Positions 28,517 to 36,172 of a stretch of 64,000 bases of DNA are shown one piece after another. The notes below the pieces were generated by a model, which was not told the DNA's origin, ran no database searches, and was given only the letters and a program-made list of their open reading frames with translations. Made by a program: the position numbers and the translations under genes. Positions within the stretch are counted from its first letter, which is position 1. Each line of letters opens with the position of its first letter. Source of the stretch: Thalassobius sp. Cn5-15 (GTDB lineage Bacteria > Pseudomonadota > Alphaproteobacteria > Rhodobacterales > Rhodobacteraceae); assembly GCF_022347685.1 (NCBI RefSeq), contig NZ_JAKRGF010000004.1, positions 62,001 to 126,000 on the forward strand. The letters run 5' to 3'.

Positions 28517-28957
28517 TTAGTCCTCTTCCAGCTTCAGGCGCAATTCGCGCAGGATGGGCAGCGCGGCGCGGACTTTATCCTCACCCAGTTCGCCCACCAG
28601 ATCGCGAATCATCGGGGCTATACCGGCCAGCGCCGCATCGCGGGCCTGACGGCCCGCCGGGCTGATCGCCACCATTTTACGCCGCGCATCGTCCCAGTCG
28701 GGGCGGATGTGAATATAGCCCGCCCATTCCAATTTGCTGAGCGTGTTGGTCATAGCGCCGCGCGTCACGTGGAAGCTTTTGGCCAGTTGGGCGGGCGTGC
28801 GCTCTTCACTGACTCGCGCCAGTTGGTTCAGAACCGAGAAGTGAGAGATTTCCATTCCCTTCGGCAACACCTTGGACAGGCGGTTGCGCACCAGCTGATC
28901 CGCTGTCAGCAATTCACTGAACAGCGCAATGGCCAGAGGATAGGGGTCGGTGGTCAC
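28517..28957 (-). CDS. MarR-family transcriptional regulator
   Basis: 146 residues with a winged-helix DNA-binding core: SVLNQLARVSEERTPAQLAKSFHVTRGAMTNTLSKLEWAGYIHIRPDWDDARRKMV, in which the recognition helix (about residues 60-80) and the DDARRK wing are classic MarR features. The C-terminal helices would form the dimer interface. The start is GTG 28957, overlapping the stop of the carbon-nitrogen hydrolase by GTGA, so the two are translationally coupled and it may regulate that operon. Its ligand and targets cannot be read from the sequence. Confidence 0.88.
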   Translation of the reverse strand: MTTDPYPLAIALFSELLTADQLVRNRLSKVLPKGMEISHFSVLNQLARVSEERTPAQLAKSFHVTRGAMTNTLSKLEWAGYIHIRPDWDDARRKMVAISPAGRQARDAALAGIAPMIRDLVGELGEDKVRAALPILRELRLKLEED

Positions 28958-29790
28958 GGTCCTGAAAACTTTCGCGTATGGGTGAGGGAGGGCACCTTGC
29001 GGCGCGCCTCAGTCACCGCACTGGTATCAAGATCAACGAAGGAGACGCAAGGCTGATCGCCTGCCTCTGCCAACACCTCACCCCAGGGGCTGATGGCGAT
29101 GGAATGTCCGTGGGTTTTCCGTGTCTTGCCATTGTGGCTGTCATGGCTGCCGCATTGGCCAGGGGCCAGAACGTAACAGCCCGTTTCAATCGCCCGTGCG
29201 CGCAGCAGTGGTTCCCAATGGGCCGCGCCGGTTACAGGGCTGAAGGCGGCGGGCGCGGTCAGGATTGTGGCGCCATGATCGGCCAGCGTGCGGTGCAGGT
29301 ATGGGAAGCGCACGTCATAGCAGATGGTCATGCCAACGCGGCCAAAATCAGTGTCCGCGACAACCGCGCGGTCGCCGGGACGATAGCCATCGGATTCCCG
29401 GTAGGTTTCTGTTGGCGAGACGTCCACATCAAACATGTGGATTTTGTCATACCATGCGCGGATGCCGCCATCGGGGCCAATCATGAAGGACCGGTTGGCA
29501 AAGCGGCCATCCGCATCGCCTGTTTTCAACGCCAGCGATCCGATCAGCAGCCAGATCCCCAGATCAGCCGCGGTTTCACGCAGGCCCCGCAGCGTCAGGT
29601 CATCATCCTGATGTTGCAGCACTGCATTTTGATGCACACGTGAAGAGGACAGGCAATTCGTCACTTCCGGCGTGAGGATAAAGCGGGCCCCGCCTGCTGC
29701 TGCCTCACGCATAAATCCCTGGGTCACCGGCAGGTTGGAAACGGGGTCGTCGGAGGCGTTCAGCTGGATCAGGGCCGCTTTGGTCTGCAT
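28954..29790 (-). CDS. Carbon-nitrogen hydrolase (Nit1-type, deaminated-glutathione amidase-like)
   Basis: 278 residues of the nitrilase superfamily with the Glu-Lys-Cys triad in ILTPEVTN, WYDKIHMFDV and ICYDVRFPYLHR. The IHMFDVD sequence, the adjoining YRESDGYRPGD and the position beside glutaredoxin favour the Nit1/NitFhit branch that removes deaminated glutathione, rather than nitriles; this is an inference. Gene order is comF, grxC, this gene, then the MarR gene on the minus strand with short gaps, so it forms a likely operon of thiol-related and other functions. Confidence 0.85.
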   Translation of the reverse strand: MQTKAALIQLNASDDPVSNLPVTQGFMREAAAGGARFILTPEVTNCLSSSRVHQNAVLQHQDDDLTLRGLRETAADLGIWLLIGSLALKTGDADGRFANRSFMIGPDGGIRAWYDKIHMFDVDVSPTETYRESDGYRPGDRAVVADTDFGRVGMTICYDVRFPYLHRTLADHGATILTAPAAFSPVTGAAHWEPLLRARAIETGCYVLAPGQCGSHDSHNGKTRKTHGHSIAISPWGEVLAEAGDQPCVSFVDLDTSAVTEARRKVPSLTHTRKFSGP

Positions 29791-29800
29791 CGGTTAGCTC

Positions 29801-30058
29801 TCAGGCTGCCAGCAGCGGGTCAAGTTTGCCCGCGCTTTCCAGTGCATATAGGTCGTCACAGCCACCTACGTGCACATTGTCGATAAAGATCTGCGGCACG
29901 GTGCGGCCACCATTTGCACGCTCGATCATTTTTGGCTTCAGTGTGGGATCGGTCAGGACGTTGTATTCAGTAAACTCCACGCCTTTTTCGTTTAGCAGAC
30001 GCTTGGCCGCGTGGCAGAAGCCGCACAGCGGGGAGGAGTAGATTTCGACGTTGGGCAT
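29801..30058 (-). CDS. grxC: Glutaredoxin 3-type
   Basis: 85 residues, typical length for GrxC. The active-site dithiol is CGFC at about residues 12-15 instead of the common CPYC, within YSSPLCGFCHAAKRLL; the cis-Pro loop is TVPQIFI and the glutathione-binding VGGCDDLYALE follows. It reduces mixed disulfides with glutathione in the cytoplasm. It is between comF and the amidase, ten bases from each. The Gly-Phe pair replacing Pro-Tyr would tune the redox potential but leaves the dithiol chemistry possible. Confidence 0.93.
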   Translation of the reverse strand: MPNVEIYSSPLCGFCHAAKRLLNEKGVEFTEYNVLTDPTLKPKMIERANGGRTVPQIFIDNVHVGGCDDLYALESAGKLDPLLAA

Positions 30059-30068
30059 TTGGCGTTTC

Positions 30069-30893
30069 CTAAGTGTCTTCGGTTGTGTCTTGGTCAGTGT
30101 CTTCGATCTTGCCTATGTAGGAGCCCTTGTGTGCCCGTGCCAGTAACAGAACCGATAGATGTGTTGCGCCGCCATCTTTGCAGGTTTCAGCCACTGCCGC
30201 CAGTGTGGCACCTGTGGTCATCACGTCATCCACCAGTAAAACAGGCCTGCCCTGTAGCAGATGGGCGCGTTTGGGGTGGATACGGAACGCGCCCTGCATC
30301 TGGGTCAGGCGTGCGGCGCGGCCCTGTCCTCGTGTTGATGGCGTTGCACGGTGACGCTGGATCAGATCGGGGCAACAGGGGCGGTTCAGACGTTTCGCTA
30401 CGCCCCACGCCAGTAGCGCTGCCTGATTGTAGCGCCGCGCGATCCGTCTTTGCCAATGCAGCGGGACAGGGGCAATAAGCGTATCGGGCTGGATTAAATC
30501 CGCGCCCACGCGTGCCATCCATGCGGCGGCGACTGGTGCGATATCCAGCCGGTCGCCATGCTTCAGCGCCATGACCAGATGCCGGCCCTTACCCTCATAC
30601 AGTAGTGGCGCGCGTCCCTGCGACCATGGACGGGGATGGGAAAGGCAATCATCACACAGTTCCACCCGATCCGATTGGCCAAGCAGAGGCACACCGCAGG
30701 CGTCGCAGGTCAATCCGCCAGCAAAGGCCACCTCGCGCCAACAGGGCGGGCATAAACCAGCAGATAGCTCCGCCATCGGTTCCACCATATCGCCGCAACT
30801 CAGGCAGCGGGCAGGGTAGACCACCTGCGCCAGTTGGCGCAGCATCGGTATAGCGTTTTGCGAGATTGCGGTTTGAATTAATCTGCCTGCCAT
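30069..30893 (-). CDS. comF: ComF-family amidophosphoribosyltransferase-like protein
   Basis: About 274 residues. A Cys-rich zinc-finger region (ARCLSCGDMV, LCPPCWREV, LTCDACGVP, ELCDDCLSH) is followed by a PRTase-like domain with PRPP-binding motif VLLVDDVMTTGAT near residue 220. ComF proteins function in natural DNA uptake in some bacteria; in Alphaproteobacteria the role is not well defined. ATG 30893 is the longest start; ATG 30845 (MLRQLAQVVYPARC) is an alternative and would leave more room for a divergent promoter with the methyltransferase gene. The C-terminus carries an acidic tail. Confidence 0.87.
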   Translation of the reverse strand: MAGRLIQTAISQNAIPMLRQLAQVVYPARCLSCGDMVEPMAELSAGLCPPCWREVAFAGGLTCDACGVPLLGQSDRVELCDDCLSHPRPWSQGRAPLLYEGKGRHLVMALKHGDRLDIAPVAAAWMARVGADLIQPDTLIAPVPLHWQRRIARRYNQAALLAWGVAKRLNRPCCPDLIQRHRATPSTRGQGRAARLTQMQGAFRIHPKRAHLLQGRPVLLVDDVMTTGATLAAVAETCKDGGATHLSVLLLARAHKGSYIGKIEDTDQDTTEDT

Positions 30894-30907
30894 TCTATTT
30901 ACCCCGC

Positions 30908-31762
30908 ATGAGCGATTTCAAAATGCCCTATACCGCAGATGAGGCGCCGCGCCTCACCGACCGCACAGCGCTGTTGCGGAACCGCGCCCGTGCGCTGGGC
31001 GCTGATGCGCCTGCGCTGTTCCTGCAAGAGGCCGCGATAGATGAGGTTCAGTATCGTCTTAGCCTGGTTAACAGGACGTTTACCGATATGGCGATTGTCA
31101 CAGGCTTCTCCGATCTGTGGCAGGCGGCGTTTCCCAATGCGCGGATCGTCGCGGATGAAGAGGTGCTGGACCTGCAGGTCGAGGCGCATGATCTGGTCCT
31201 CCACGCGATGGCGCTGCACTGGGCCAATGACCCGGTGGGGCAGTTGATCCAGTGCCGTCGTGCGCTGAGGCCCGATGGCTTCTTCCTCTCGGTTGGGTTT
31301 GGTGGTCAGACACTGGCAGAACTGCGCGCGGCCTTGGCAGAGGCAGAGGTAGAGCAGGCCGGTGGCCTTAGCCCGCGCATCCTGCCGATGGCGGAAATTC
31401 GGGATCTGGGCGCGCTGTTGCAACGTGCTGGCCTTGCGCTGCCGGTGGCGGACACGCTGCCCTTGGATGTCAGCTATCAGACCGCGTTTCACCTGATGCG
31501 CGATCTGCGCGCGATGGGCGAGGCAAACGCGCTGCATGCCCGCCTGCGCCGTCCGACCCGCCCCGGTGTATTGCGACGCGCGGCAGAAATTTATCACGAT
31601 CACCACGCAGATGCTGACCGGCGTATTCATGCGACTTATGAGTTGATCTTCCTCACTGGATGGGCGCCGGACGCCAGCCAGCCGCAGCCCAAACGCCCTG
31701 GATCTGCGACAATGCGTCTGGCAGAGGCGCTGAATACCCAAGAAACGAAGCTGCCCGATTGA
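30908..31762 (+). CDS. SAM-dependent methyltransferase (BioC/NDUFAF5-like)
   Basis: 284 residues. The class I methyltransferase core is recognisable but the SAM-binding loop is weak (MAIVTGFSDLWQAAF); LVLHAMALHWANDPVGQLIQCRRALRPDGFFLSVGFGG is the post-motif II/III region typical of the BioC/NDUFAF5 group, which includes proteins that help assemble respiratory complex I. Start ATG 30908 (MSDFKMPYTADEAP). It is divergent from comF, with 14 bases between the two start codons if the long comF start is used. It precedes hemH by about 110 bases. Substrate unknown. Confidence 0.75.
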   Translation: MSDFKMPYTADEAPRLTDRTALLRNRARALGADAPALFLQEAAIDEVQYRLSLVNRTFTDMAIVTGFSDLWQAAFPNARIVADEEVLDLQVEAHDLVLHAMALHWANDPVGQLIQCRRALRPDGFFLSVGFGGQTLAELRAALAEAEVEQAGGLSPRILPMAEIRDLGALLQRAGLALPVADTLPLDVSYQTAFHLMRDLRAMGEANALHARLRRPTRPGVLRRAAEIYHDHHADADRRIHATYELIFLTGWAPDASQPQPKRPGSATMRLAEALNTQETKLPD

Positions 31763-31766
31763 CCTG

Positions 31767-31789
31767 TGGGACAAAGCGGTTATGTCCCA
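31767..31789. promoter_or_regulatory. Inverted repeat TGGGACA-N9-TGTCCCA upstream of hemH
   Basis: A perfect 7-bp inverted repeat (extended 9-bp half sites match in eight positions) lies just upstream of a consensus -10 box and has no T tract, so it is more likely an operator than a terminator. The cognate protein is not recognisable. Confidence 0.55.
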
Positions 31790-31812
31790 TAAAAACGTAT
31801 CAAAAAACGCTG

Positions 31813-31818
31813 TATAAT
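31813..31818 (+). promoter_or_regulatory. Candidate -10 box of hemH
   Basis: A perfect TATAAT 55 bases upstream of the hemH start. No good -35 hexamer is seen at the usual distance, where the sequence (TAAAAA) adjoins the inverted repeat at 31767-31789; this is compatible with an activator-dependent promoter. Confidence 0.5.
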
Positions 31819-31873
31819 CGCCGCATAAACCGGGCCCACCGCGCGGCCATCAAGACATGTAACGAAGGACGCT

Positions 31874-32944
31874 ATGATGCTGGACGCCCAGACCACAGCC
31901 CAAGTACCCGCCCACGCCGACAAGGATCATCCCAAGGTGCCGCGCCCAAAGATCGGTGTTTTGCTGGCAAACCTCGGCACGCCCGATGATACCGATTATT
32001 GGTCTATGCGCCGTTATTTGAACGAGTTTCTGTCCGACAAAAGGGTCATCGACCTGCCATCATGGAAATGGCAGCCGTTGTTGCAGCTGATTATCCTGAC
32101 CAAACGCCCCTTCACATCGGGCGCGGCCTATCGGTCGATCTGGAACGAGGAAGCAAACGAAAGCCCGCTGCTGACGATCACCAAGGATCAAACCGCTGCA
32201 ATGACGCAGCGGATGCAGGACCGCTATGGCGATCAGGTGATGGTCGATTTCTGCATGCGTTACGGTAATCCGTCGACCGAATCCAAAGTGCAGGAAATGG
32301 TGGCTGCCGGCTGCACTAAAATCCTGTTCTTCCCACTGTATCCGCAATATGCAGGCGCGACGATGGCGACTGCCAATGATCAGTTCTTCCGTGCCTTGAT
32401 GCAGGAAACCTATCAGCCCGCGGCCCGCACTGTGCCCGAATATTTCGACAACCCCGCTTATATCGAGGCGCTGGCCACCTCAATTGAGGAAGCCTATGCC
32501 GCTGCAGAGGATAAGCCGGAGATGCTCGTGGTGTCCTACCACGGTATGCCGAAGCGCTATCTGATGCAGGGTGACCCCTACCACTGTAAATGTCAGAAAC
32601 AGACCCGCCTGTTGAAGGAGCGTCTGGGCTGGGATGACACGCAGATCAAAACCACGTTCCAATCGGTCTTTGGCACCGAAGAGTGGCTGCGCCCTTACAC
32701 TGTTGAAGAGGTGGCGCGTCTGGCCAGCGAGGAGGGCAAGAAACACATCGCTGTGGTTGCGCCTGCGTTTTCTGCCGATTGCATCGAGACGCTGGAAGAG
32801 ATCAACGAAGAGATCAAAGAAAGTTTTGAACATGCAGGTGGGGAGAAGTTCACCTATATCCCCTGTCTCAACGATCGCGATGATCACATGGATGCATTGG
32901 CGCAGATTGTTGAGGACAACCTGAAAGGTTGGATCGACGTTTGA
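31874..32944 (+). CDS. hemH: Ferrochelatase
   Basis: 356 residues, full length. Motifs: KIGVLLANLGTPDD, YRSIWNEEANESPLL, MRYGNPST, the catalytic VVSYHGMPKRYLMQGDPYHCKC (His in SYHG) and the C-terminal VVAPAFSADCIETLEEI. It inserts Fe2+ into protoporphyrin IX, the last step of heme synthesis. The start may be ATG 31874 or ATG 31877; both follow GAAGGACG. It has a candidate promoter and palindrome upstream and an 18-bp terminator downstream, so it is probably a single-gene unit. Confidence 0.97.
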   Translation: MMLDAQTTAQVPAHADKDHPKVPRPKIGVLLANLGTPDDTDYWSMRRYLNEFLSDKRVIDLPSWKWQPLLQLIILTKRPFTSGAAYRSIWNEEANESPLLTITKDQTAAMTQRMQDRYGDQVMVDFCMRYGNPSTESKVQEMVAAGCTKILFFPLYPQYAGATMATANDQFFRALMQETYQPAARTVPEYFDNPAYIEALATSIEEAYAAAEDKPEMLVVSYHGMPKRYLMQGDPYHCKCQKQTRLLKERLGWDDTQIKTTFQSVFGTEEWLRPYTVEEVARLASEEGKKHIAVVAPAFSADCIETLEEINEEIKESFEHAGGEKFTYIPCLNDRDDHMDALAQIVEDNLKGWIDV

Positions 32945-32963
32945 TAAACGATTCGTCGATCAG

Positions 32964-33008
32964 TCAAAACAAAAGGCGCAGCCGTCCGGTCTGCGCCTTT
33001 TGTTTTGA
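32964..33008. terminator. Long bidirectional terminator after hemH
   Basis: A perfect 18-bp stem (TCAAAACAAAAGGCGCAG and its complement, loop of nine bases). The A/T-rich outer part gives T tracts in both directions, but the minus-strand gene beyond has its own terminator. Confidence 0.9.
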
Positions 33009-33055
33009 CCGGGTGATGTGGGCAGCTGATCAGCGCTGCAGATACACGAGGCATG

Positions 33056-33084
33056 AAAAAGGCGGCAGGGTAACCTGCCGCCTT
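33056..33084 (-). terminator. Terminator of the 61-residue gene
   Basis: AAGGCGGCAGG pairs perfectly with CCTGCCGCCTT around a four-base loop; on the minus strand it runs into TTTTT. Confidence 0.92.
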
Positions 33085-33116
33085 AATTCAGCGTAATACT
33101 GCGCTTTGGCGCAATA

Positions 33117-33302
33117 TTAGTCAGCCGCAACAGCTGCTACGATCGCCAGCAGTACCAGCGGTACGATGATGCCAGCGGAGGAAGAGGATGCTGCTGCTTC
33201 TTGAACAACAACTTCTTTTTCCATCACGGGCTCAACAATGTTGCCAGCGAAAGCGGTGGATGCAGCGGCGGTCAGAGCGGCGGCGAGTACGAGTTTTTTC
33301 AT
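33117..33302 (-). CDS. Small exported protein with C-terminal hydrophobic segment, unknown function
   Basis: 61 residues. A signal peptide (MKKLVLAAALTAAASTAFA, then G) is followed by an acidic region (EPVMEKEVVVQEAAASSSS) and a strongly hydrophobic C-terminal segment (GIIVPLVLLAIVAAVAAD). A GGAGGATAAA ribosome site supports ATG 33302 (MKKLV...), with its own terminator. The product would be a very short periplasmic or inner-membrane peptide. It faces hemH convergently; whether that matters is unclear. I recognise no family. Confidence 0.72.
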   Translation of the reverse strand: MKKLVLAAALTAAASTAFAGNIVEPVMEKEVVVQEAAASSSSAGIIVPLVLLAIVAAVAAD

Positions 33303-33446
33303 TTTATCCTCCAAAGAGATTTCCCAACTTCGGAAACATACATGAAGCTGGGTGCAAGACGTCCTTGTGACACTGTCTAAACATCAAATGACGTTTAAAT
33401 GCAAATATATCGTAGCCAAATTTCGGCTTCATGCGTCAAAATGTGG

Positions 33447-34049
33447 TCATATTAGCAACACTTGTGTGCCAACTTTCGCCATGGCGAAAAGTTCTGAGAT
33501 ATGCTCGTTATACATGCCGATACATCCATTGGATGAGCGACGGCCGATTTTGCGCGTGTCGTGGGTGCCGTGAATGCGATAATAGGTCCAGCTGAGGTAC
33601 AGCGCATGGGTGCCAAGGGGGTTATCCGGGCCGGGACCGACGAAATCAGGCCATTCCGGATTGCGCTCTTTCATCGACGGAGTCGGCCGCCAGCTGGGGC
33701 CTTCGACCTTGCGGGTCACCTTAGTGCGGCCACGGCGTGTCAGATCCTCGGTCAACGGCACCGACGAGGGGTAGAGTTTGTAGACCGCTTCATCTTCGGA
33801 CCAGTAGTGCAAGGCCCGCGAATCAAGGTCGACAAGGATCGCGCCGTTTTTTAGGTCGCTGAAATAGGGGCGCCAGTCGAGCGATCGGAAGCTGGAGATG
33901 TTACGGCGTACCGTCTGGGACACCTCTGCCTCAATCTCGGTTGTGTCAGCCTCAGCAACGGACTGCGCAATGGCGGGCGTGCCGATCAGCGCCGCGCTGC
34001 CCGCCAGAAACCCACGGCGGTTGAGCAGGAAAGGCGAAGATTTGGTCAT
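33447..34049 (-). CDS. Tat-exported L,D-transpeptidase (YkuD domain)
   Basis: 200 residues. A twin-arginine signal (NRRGFLAGSAALIG) covers about residues 10-30. The catalytic region has HGTHDTRKIGRRSSNGCIGM, which holds the His and Cys of a YkuD L,D-transpeptidase; the usual Arg after CI is Gly here. It probably forms 3-3 cross-links in peptidoglycan or attaches proteins to it. It is divergent from the CAP lipoprotein across about 170 bases. A second, different L,D-transpeptidase-fold gene lies about 2 kb away (36173-36673). Confidence 0.9.
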   Translation of the reverse strand: MTKSSPFLLNRRGFLAGSAALIGTPAIAQSVAEADTTEIEAEVSQTVRRNISSFRSLDWRPYFSDLKNGAILVDLDSRALHYWSEDEAVYKLYPSSVPLTEDLTRRGRTKVTRKVEGPSWRPTPSMKERNPEWPDFVGPGPDNPLGTHALYLSWTYYRIHGTHDTRKIGRRSSNGCIGMYNEHISELFAMAKVGTQVLLI

Positions 34050-34218
34050 GGAAGGTCCTCAAAAGAGTAAGTAGCCAGATTTCCGCATATAATATGGCTG
34101 GAATGACGCAGTCGCAATTCAAACACCTGTCATCTGGCAACTTCACGCGCATGTGGGTTTGAAACGCAACGCCTTAGCCTGTAGACCAGCGACAATCGGA
34201 AATATGCAGGTTTGACTA

Positions 34219-34791
34219 ATGTTGCGTTCATTTTGCTTGATGGCTTTAACCAGCCTCGCCCTCGCCGCGTGCGGCACGCCATCGGTGCAATTGGGCGCGG
34301 ATGGGAAGCCGCTGCCGAAACTTTACCGTATCAAAGACAGTGATGTGTCTGCGATTCAGTTCCGCATGCTGGATTCGGTCAACGCCCTACGTCAGGCGTC
34401 AGGCAGCCCTCAGGTACAACTGAACGCTCAACTGAATGCAGCTGCTGCGACACATGCCCGTGACATGGCGGTGCAGAATCGCCCGTGGCACTTCGGTTCT
34501 GACGGTTCCTCGCCTTTGGACCGGATTGTGCGCGTCGGCTATCTGGGTGCGCTGGTGGGCGAAAACATCTCGGAAACCTATGAGACCGAGATTGAGACGC
34601 TGGGCGCATGGATGGAACAACCCGACACCCGCCGTGTTATCACCGCGCCAGAGGCCAGCGATATGGGCTTTGCGTGGTTTCAGGAAACCAATGGCAAGAT
34701 CTGGTGGACGCTGGTCATGGGCGACTCCACCCGCAGCCAGTTGATCGCTGCGCCCGTGCCCAATGCGGATCTGTCGGGGCCGACTGAGTAA
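34219..34791 (+). CDS. CAP/SCP-domain lipoprotein
   Basis: 190 residues. The signal peptide has a lipobox (LALAAC, Cys at 17), so it is a predicted lipoprotein. The CAP domain begins around residue 50 (FRMLDSVNALRQASGSPQVQLNAQLNAAAATHARDMA) and has its typical SPLDRIVRVGYLGALVGENIS and C-terminal WWTLVMG. Function in Proteobacteria is unknown; CAP proteins elsewhere bind lipids or act as proteases. It lies next to an L,D-transpeptidase, which suggests a cell-wall role. Starts at ATG 34219. Confidence 0.87.
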   Translation: MLRSFCLMALTSLALAACGTPSVQLGADGKPLPKLYRIKDSDVSAIQFRMLDSVNALRQASGSPQVQLNAQLNAAAATHARDMAVQNRPWHFGSDGSSPLDRIVRVGYLGALVGENISETYETEIETLGAWMEQPDTRRVITAPEASDMGFAWFQETNGKIWWTLVMGDSTRSQLIAAPVPNADLSGPTE

Positions 34792-34814
34792 GGCCTGAGT
34801 GAGAGAAGAATGAG

Positions 34815-34845
34815 AAAGGCGCCGCGGAAAGTTGGCGCCTTTTTT
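34815..34845 (+). terminator. Terminator after the CAP lipoprotein
   Basis: AAAGGCGCC and GGCGCCTTT form a 9-bp stem with a ten-base loop, followed by TTTT. Confidence 0.9.
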
Positions 34846-34944
34846 GATGGAAGAGGAGTAGGGGTAATGTCGGCTTTGAGCTGAATACTTTCAATGGTGT
34901 GTGGTGCACGGAACGCGTGTCTCCTCTATTGCCTCGTACGCACC

Positions 34945-35556
34945 CTAAGGCGTTTGCAAATTCAAGATGGGCCCGTTAGGGGGGGCGAAAATGAGCTGCA
35001 GTCGTTCAATTGCGCGTTCAGAACGCAGTTTGATCTCCGCAGAACTCAAAATTTCGACTGTGCCGATAGCGCGTCTAATCTGAAGATCACCCAAAAGAAG
35101 GGAGAGGAAGCATTCCAGATGTTCGGTCACGTCCTGCTCTTCGCCATAGGCCTCTTTCAGGAGATCGACCAAAATGGGCAGCACCTTGTTGCGCCCCTCT
35201 TGTCCTAAGGCGCGACCGAGTTCACCAGTTACATCTCCAGCGGCCGCCCGATTTAGCGCGATGGCATGTTCGGATGTGACCATTGCCAATAGCGACCCCC
35301 CAACGTGTAATAATGCCGCCAGCCCGGCTTTGCCGTTTCCTTTTGCCTTGAGGAGATCACTTTCGACACGTTGAGCATTGCTTTTGATCATTGCCGAAAA
35401 AAGCCCAATCTTGTCGCCGTACCACGCGTAGAGCGTTTCGTTGGATGCCTTTGCCTCTCTGGCAATTGCCAACATTGATGCGCCCTTGAAGCCCTTTGCT
35501 TCCAGTACCTTGTAAGCCGCTGCTTCGATCTTTTTTGTGCGCTCCTGTTTGGTCAA
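34945..35556 (-). CDS. TetR-family transcriptional regulator
   Basis: About 203 residues. The N-terminal helix-turn-helix (TKKIEAAAYKVLEAKGFKGASMLAIAREAKASNETLYAWYGDKIGLFSAMI) is a clear TetR domain, and the rest is the helical ligand/dimer domain. No ATG lies at a sensible position: TTG 35556, seven bases after GGAG, gives the natural family N-terminus. Its divergent partner is a small membrane protein at 35656, and the intergenic DNA carries two 16-bp palindromes symmetrical about a shared -35 hexamer (see sites at 35590 and 35621). Likely autorepressor and repressor of the membrane gene. Confidence 0.88.
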   Translation of the reverse strand: MTKQERTKKIEAAAYKVLEAKGFKGASMLAIAREAKASNETLYAWYGDKIGLFSAMIKSNAQRVESDLLKAKGNGKAGLAALLHVGGSLLAMVTSEHAIALNRAAAGDVTGELGRALGQEGRNKVLPILVDLLKEAYGEEQDVTEHLECFLSLLLGDLQIRRAIGTVEILSSAEIKLRSERAIERLQLIFAPPNGPILNLQTP

Positions 35557-35589
35557 TGTTCGACTCCAAATGTTTGTGTTGACATCAAT

Positions 35590-35605
35590 CGTACATAAAT
35601 TTACG
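35590..35605. promoter_or_regulatory. Candidate TetR operator O1 (over tetR -10)
   Basis: CGTACATAAATTTACG: a 16-bp imperfect palindrome differing in one position from the half-site pattern CGTACA-N4-TGTACG of O2. It overlaps the candidate tetR -10 (TACGAT on the minus strand, 35588-35593). Confidence 0.7.
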
Positions 35606-35620
35606 GTTTCTTGCAATAAC

Positions 35621-35636
35621 CGTACACTAATGTACG
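35621..35636. promoter_or_regulatory. Candidate TetR operator O2 (over membrane-gene -10)
   Basis: CGTACACTAATGTACG: half sites CGTACA and TGTACG around four bases, a perfect 6-4-6 palindrome. Its centre is 31 bp (about three helical turns) from the centre of O1. Confidence 0.72.
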
Positions 35637-35655
35637 ATTTTAATGGAGAAGTACT

Positions 35656-36006
35656 ATGCACCCGCAGACAAAAACTGCTGCCCTTGGAACATTGCTAATC
35701 CTCCAAGGCGTTATGTTTGCCGCGTTACTATTCAAGTTGCCACCACATCCACCCGAAGTGATACCAATCGCAGGCATGGCGCCCACACTGGGTGCTTCCT
35801 TGTGCGCGGCCTTTGCCGCCCTCGTTATGAGGGGAGAAGGCATTGCCGGAAAACTACTTATCATCATCGCTTGCCTGCTCGCGGCGATTTCCTATGGCCC
35901 GCAGAAGTACTTCGATCCCGCCTTTTCACTTGTTTGGCCTGCTGTTATAACGGCTCAACTTGCGATTGTTGCGCTGCTTGGCGCACTGGTGCAGGAGAAG
36001 GTTTAA
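35656..36006 (+). CDS. Small four-helix membrane protein, probable TetR target
   Basis: 116 residues with four hydrophobic segments (LGTLLILQGVMFAALLF, LGASLCAAFAALVM, LLIIIACLLAAISYG, WPAVITAQLAIVALLGAL). Topology resembles small DoxX-like or unassigned integral proteins, but I recognise no family. ATG 35656 follows GGAGAAG. The divergent TetR gene and paired operators indicate it is the regulator's main target. A weak 7-bp hairpin (GGCAGGG/CCCTGCC, 36010-36037) lies after the stop without a T tract. Confidence 0.75.
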   Translation: MHPQTKTAALGTLLILQGVMFAALLFKLPPHPPEVIPIAGMAPTLGASLCAAFAALVMRGEGIAGKLLIIIACLLAAISYGPQKYFDPAFSLVWPAVITAQLAIVALLGALVQEKV

Positions 36007-36172
36007 GCTGGCAGGGAATGACGCGACCCACCCTGCCGTATCATAGGCTCGCTGGGGGTTTTGAACTCCATTCGGACCTACGTGGCACCACAGCCAAGGT
36101 CCGCTTCGTTCACAAAGGTGCTATAAAAGGCGCTTTCGTTTGTCTGCCGTTCCGGGTAGCGGCCCTCTAAAC

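Larger units (their letters stand above)
35588..35638. promoter_or_regulatory. Divergent promoters sharing a palindromic -35 (TTGCAA)
   Basis: TTGCAA at 35611-35616 reads the same on both strands. To the left, 17 bases away, TACGAT (minus strand) could be the tetR -10; to the right, 16 bases away, TACGAT (35633-35638) could be the -10 of the membrane gene. Each -10 overlaps an operator. A second plus-strand -35 (TTGACA, 35579-35584) is also present and would place the start further upstream. Confidence 0.55.

Noticed and set aside
36040-36170. Possible degenerate repeat after the small membrane protein
   Set aside because: The words CATTCGGACCT and AAGGTCCGCTT are partly complementary, but no clear repeat unit or second copy can be shown.
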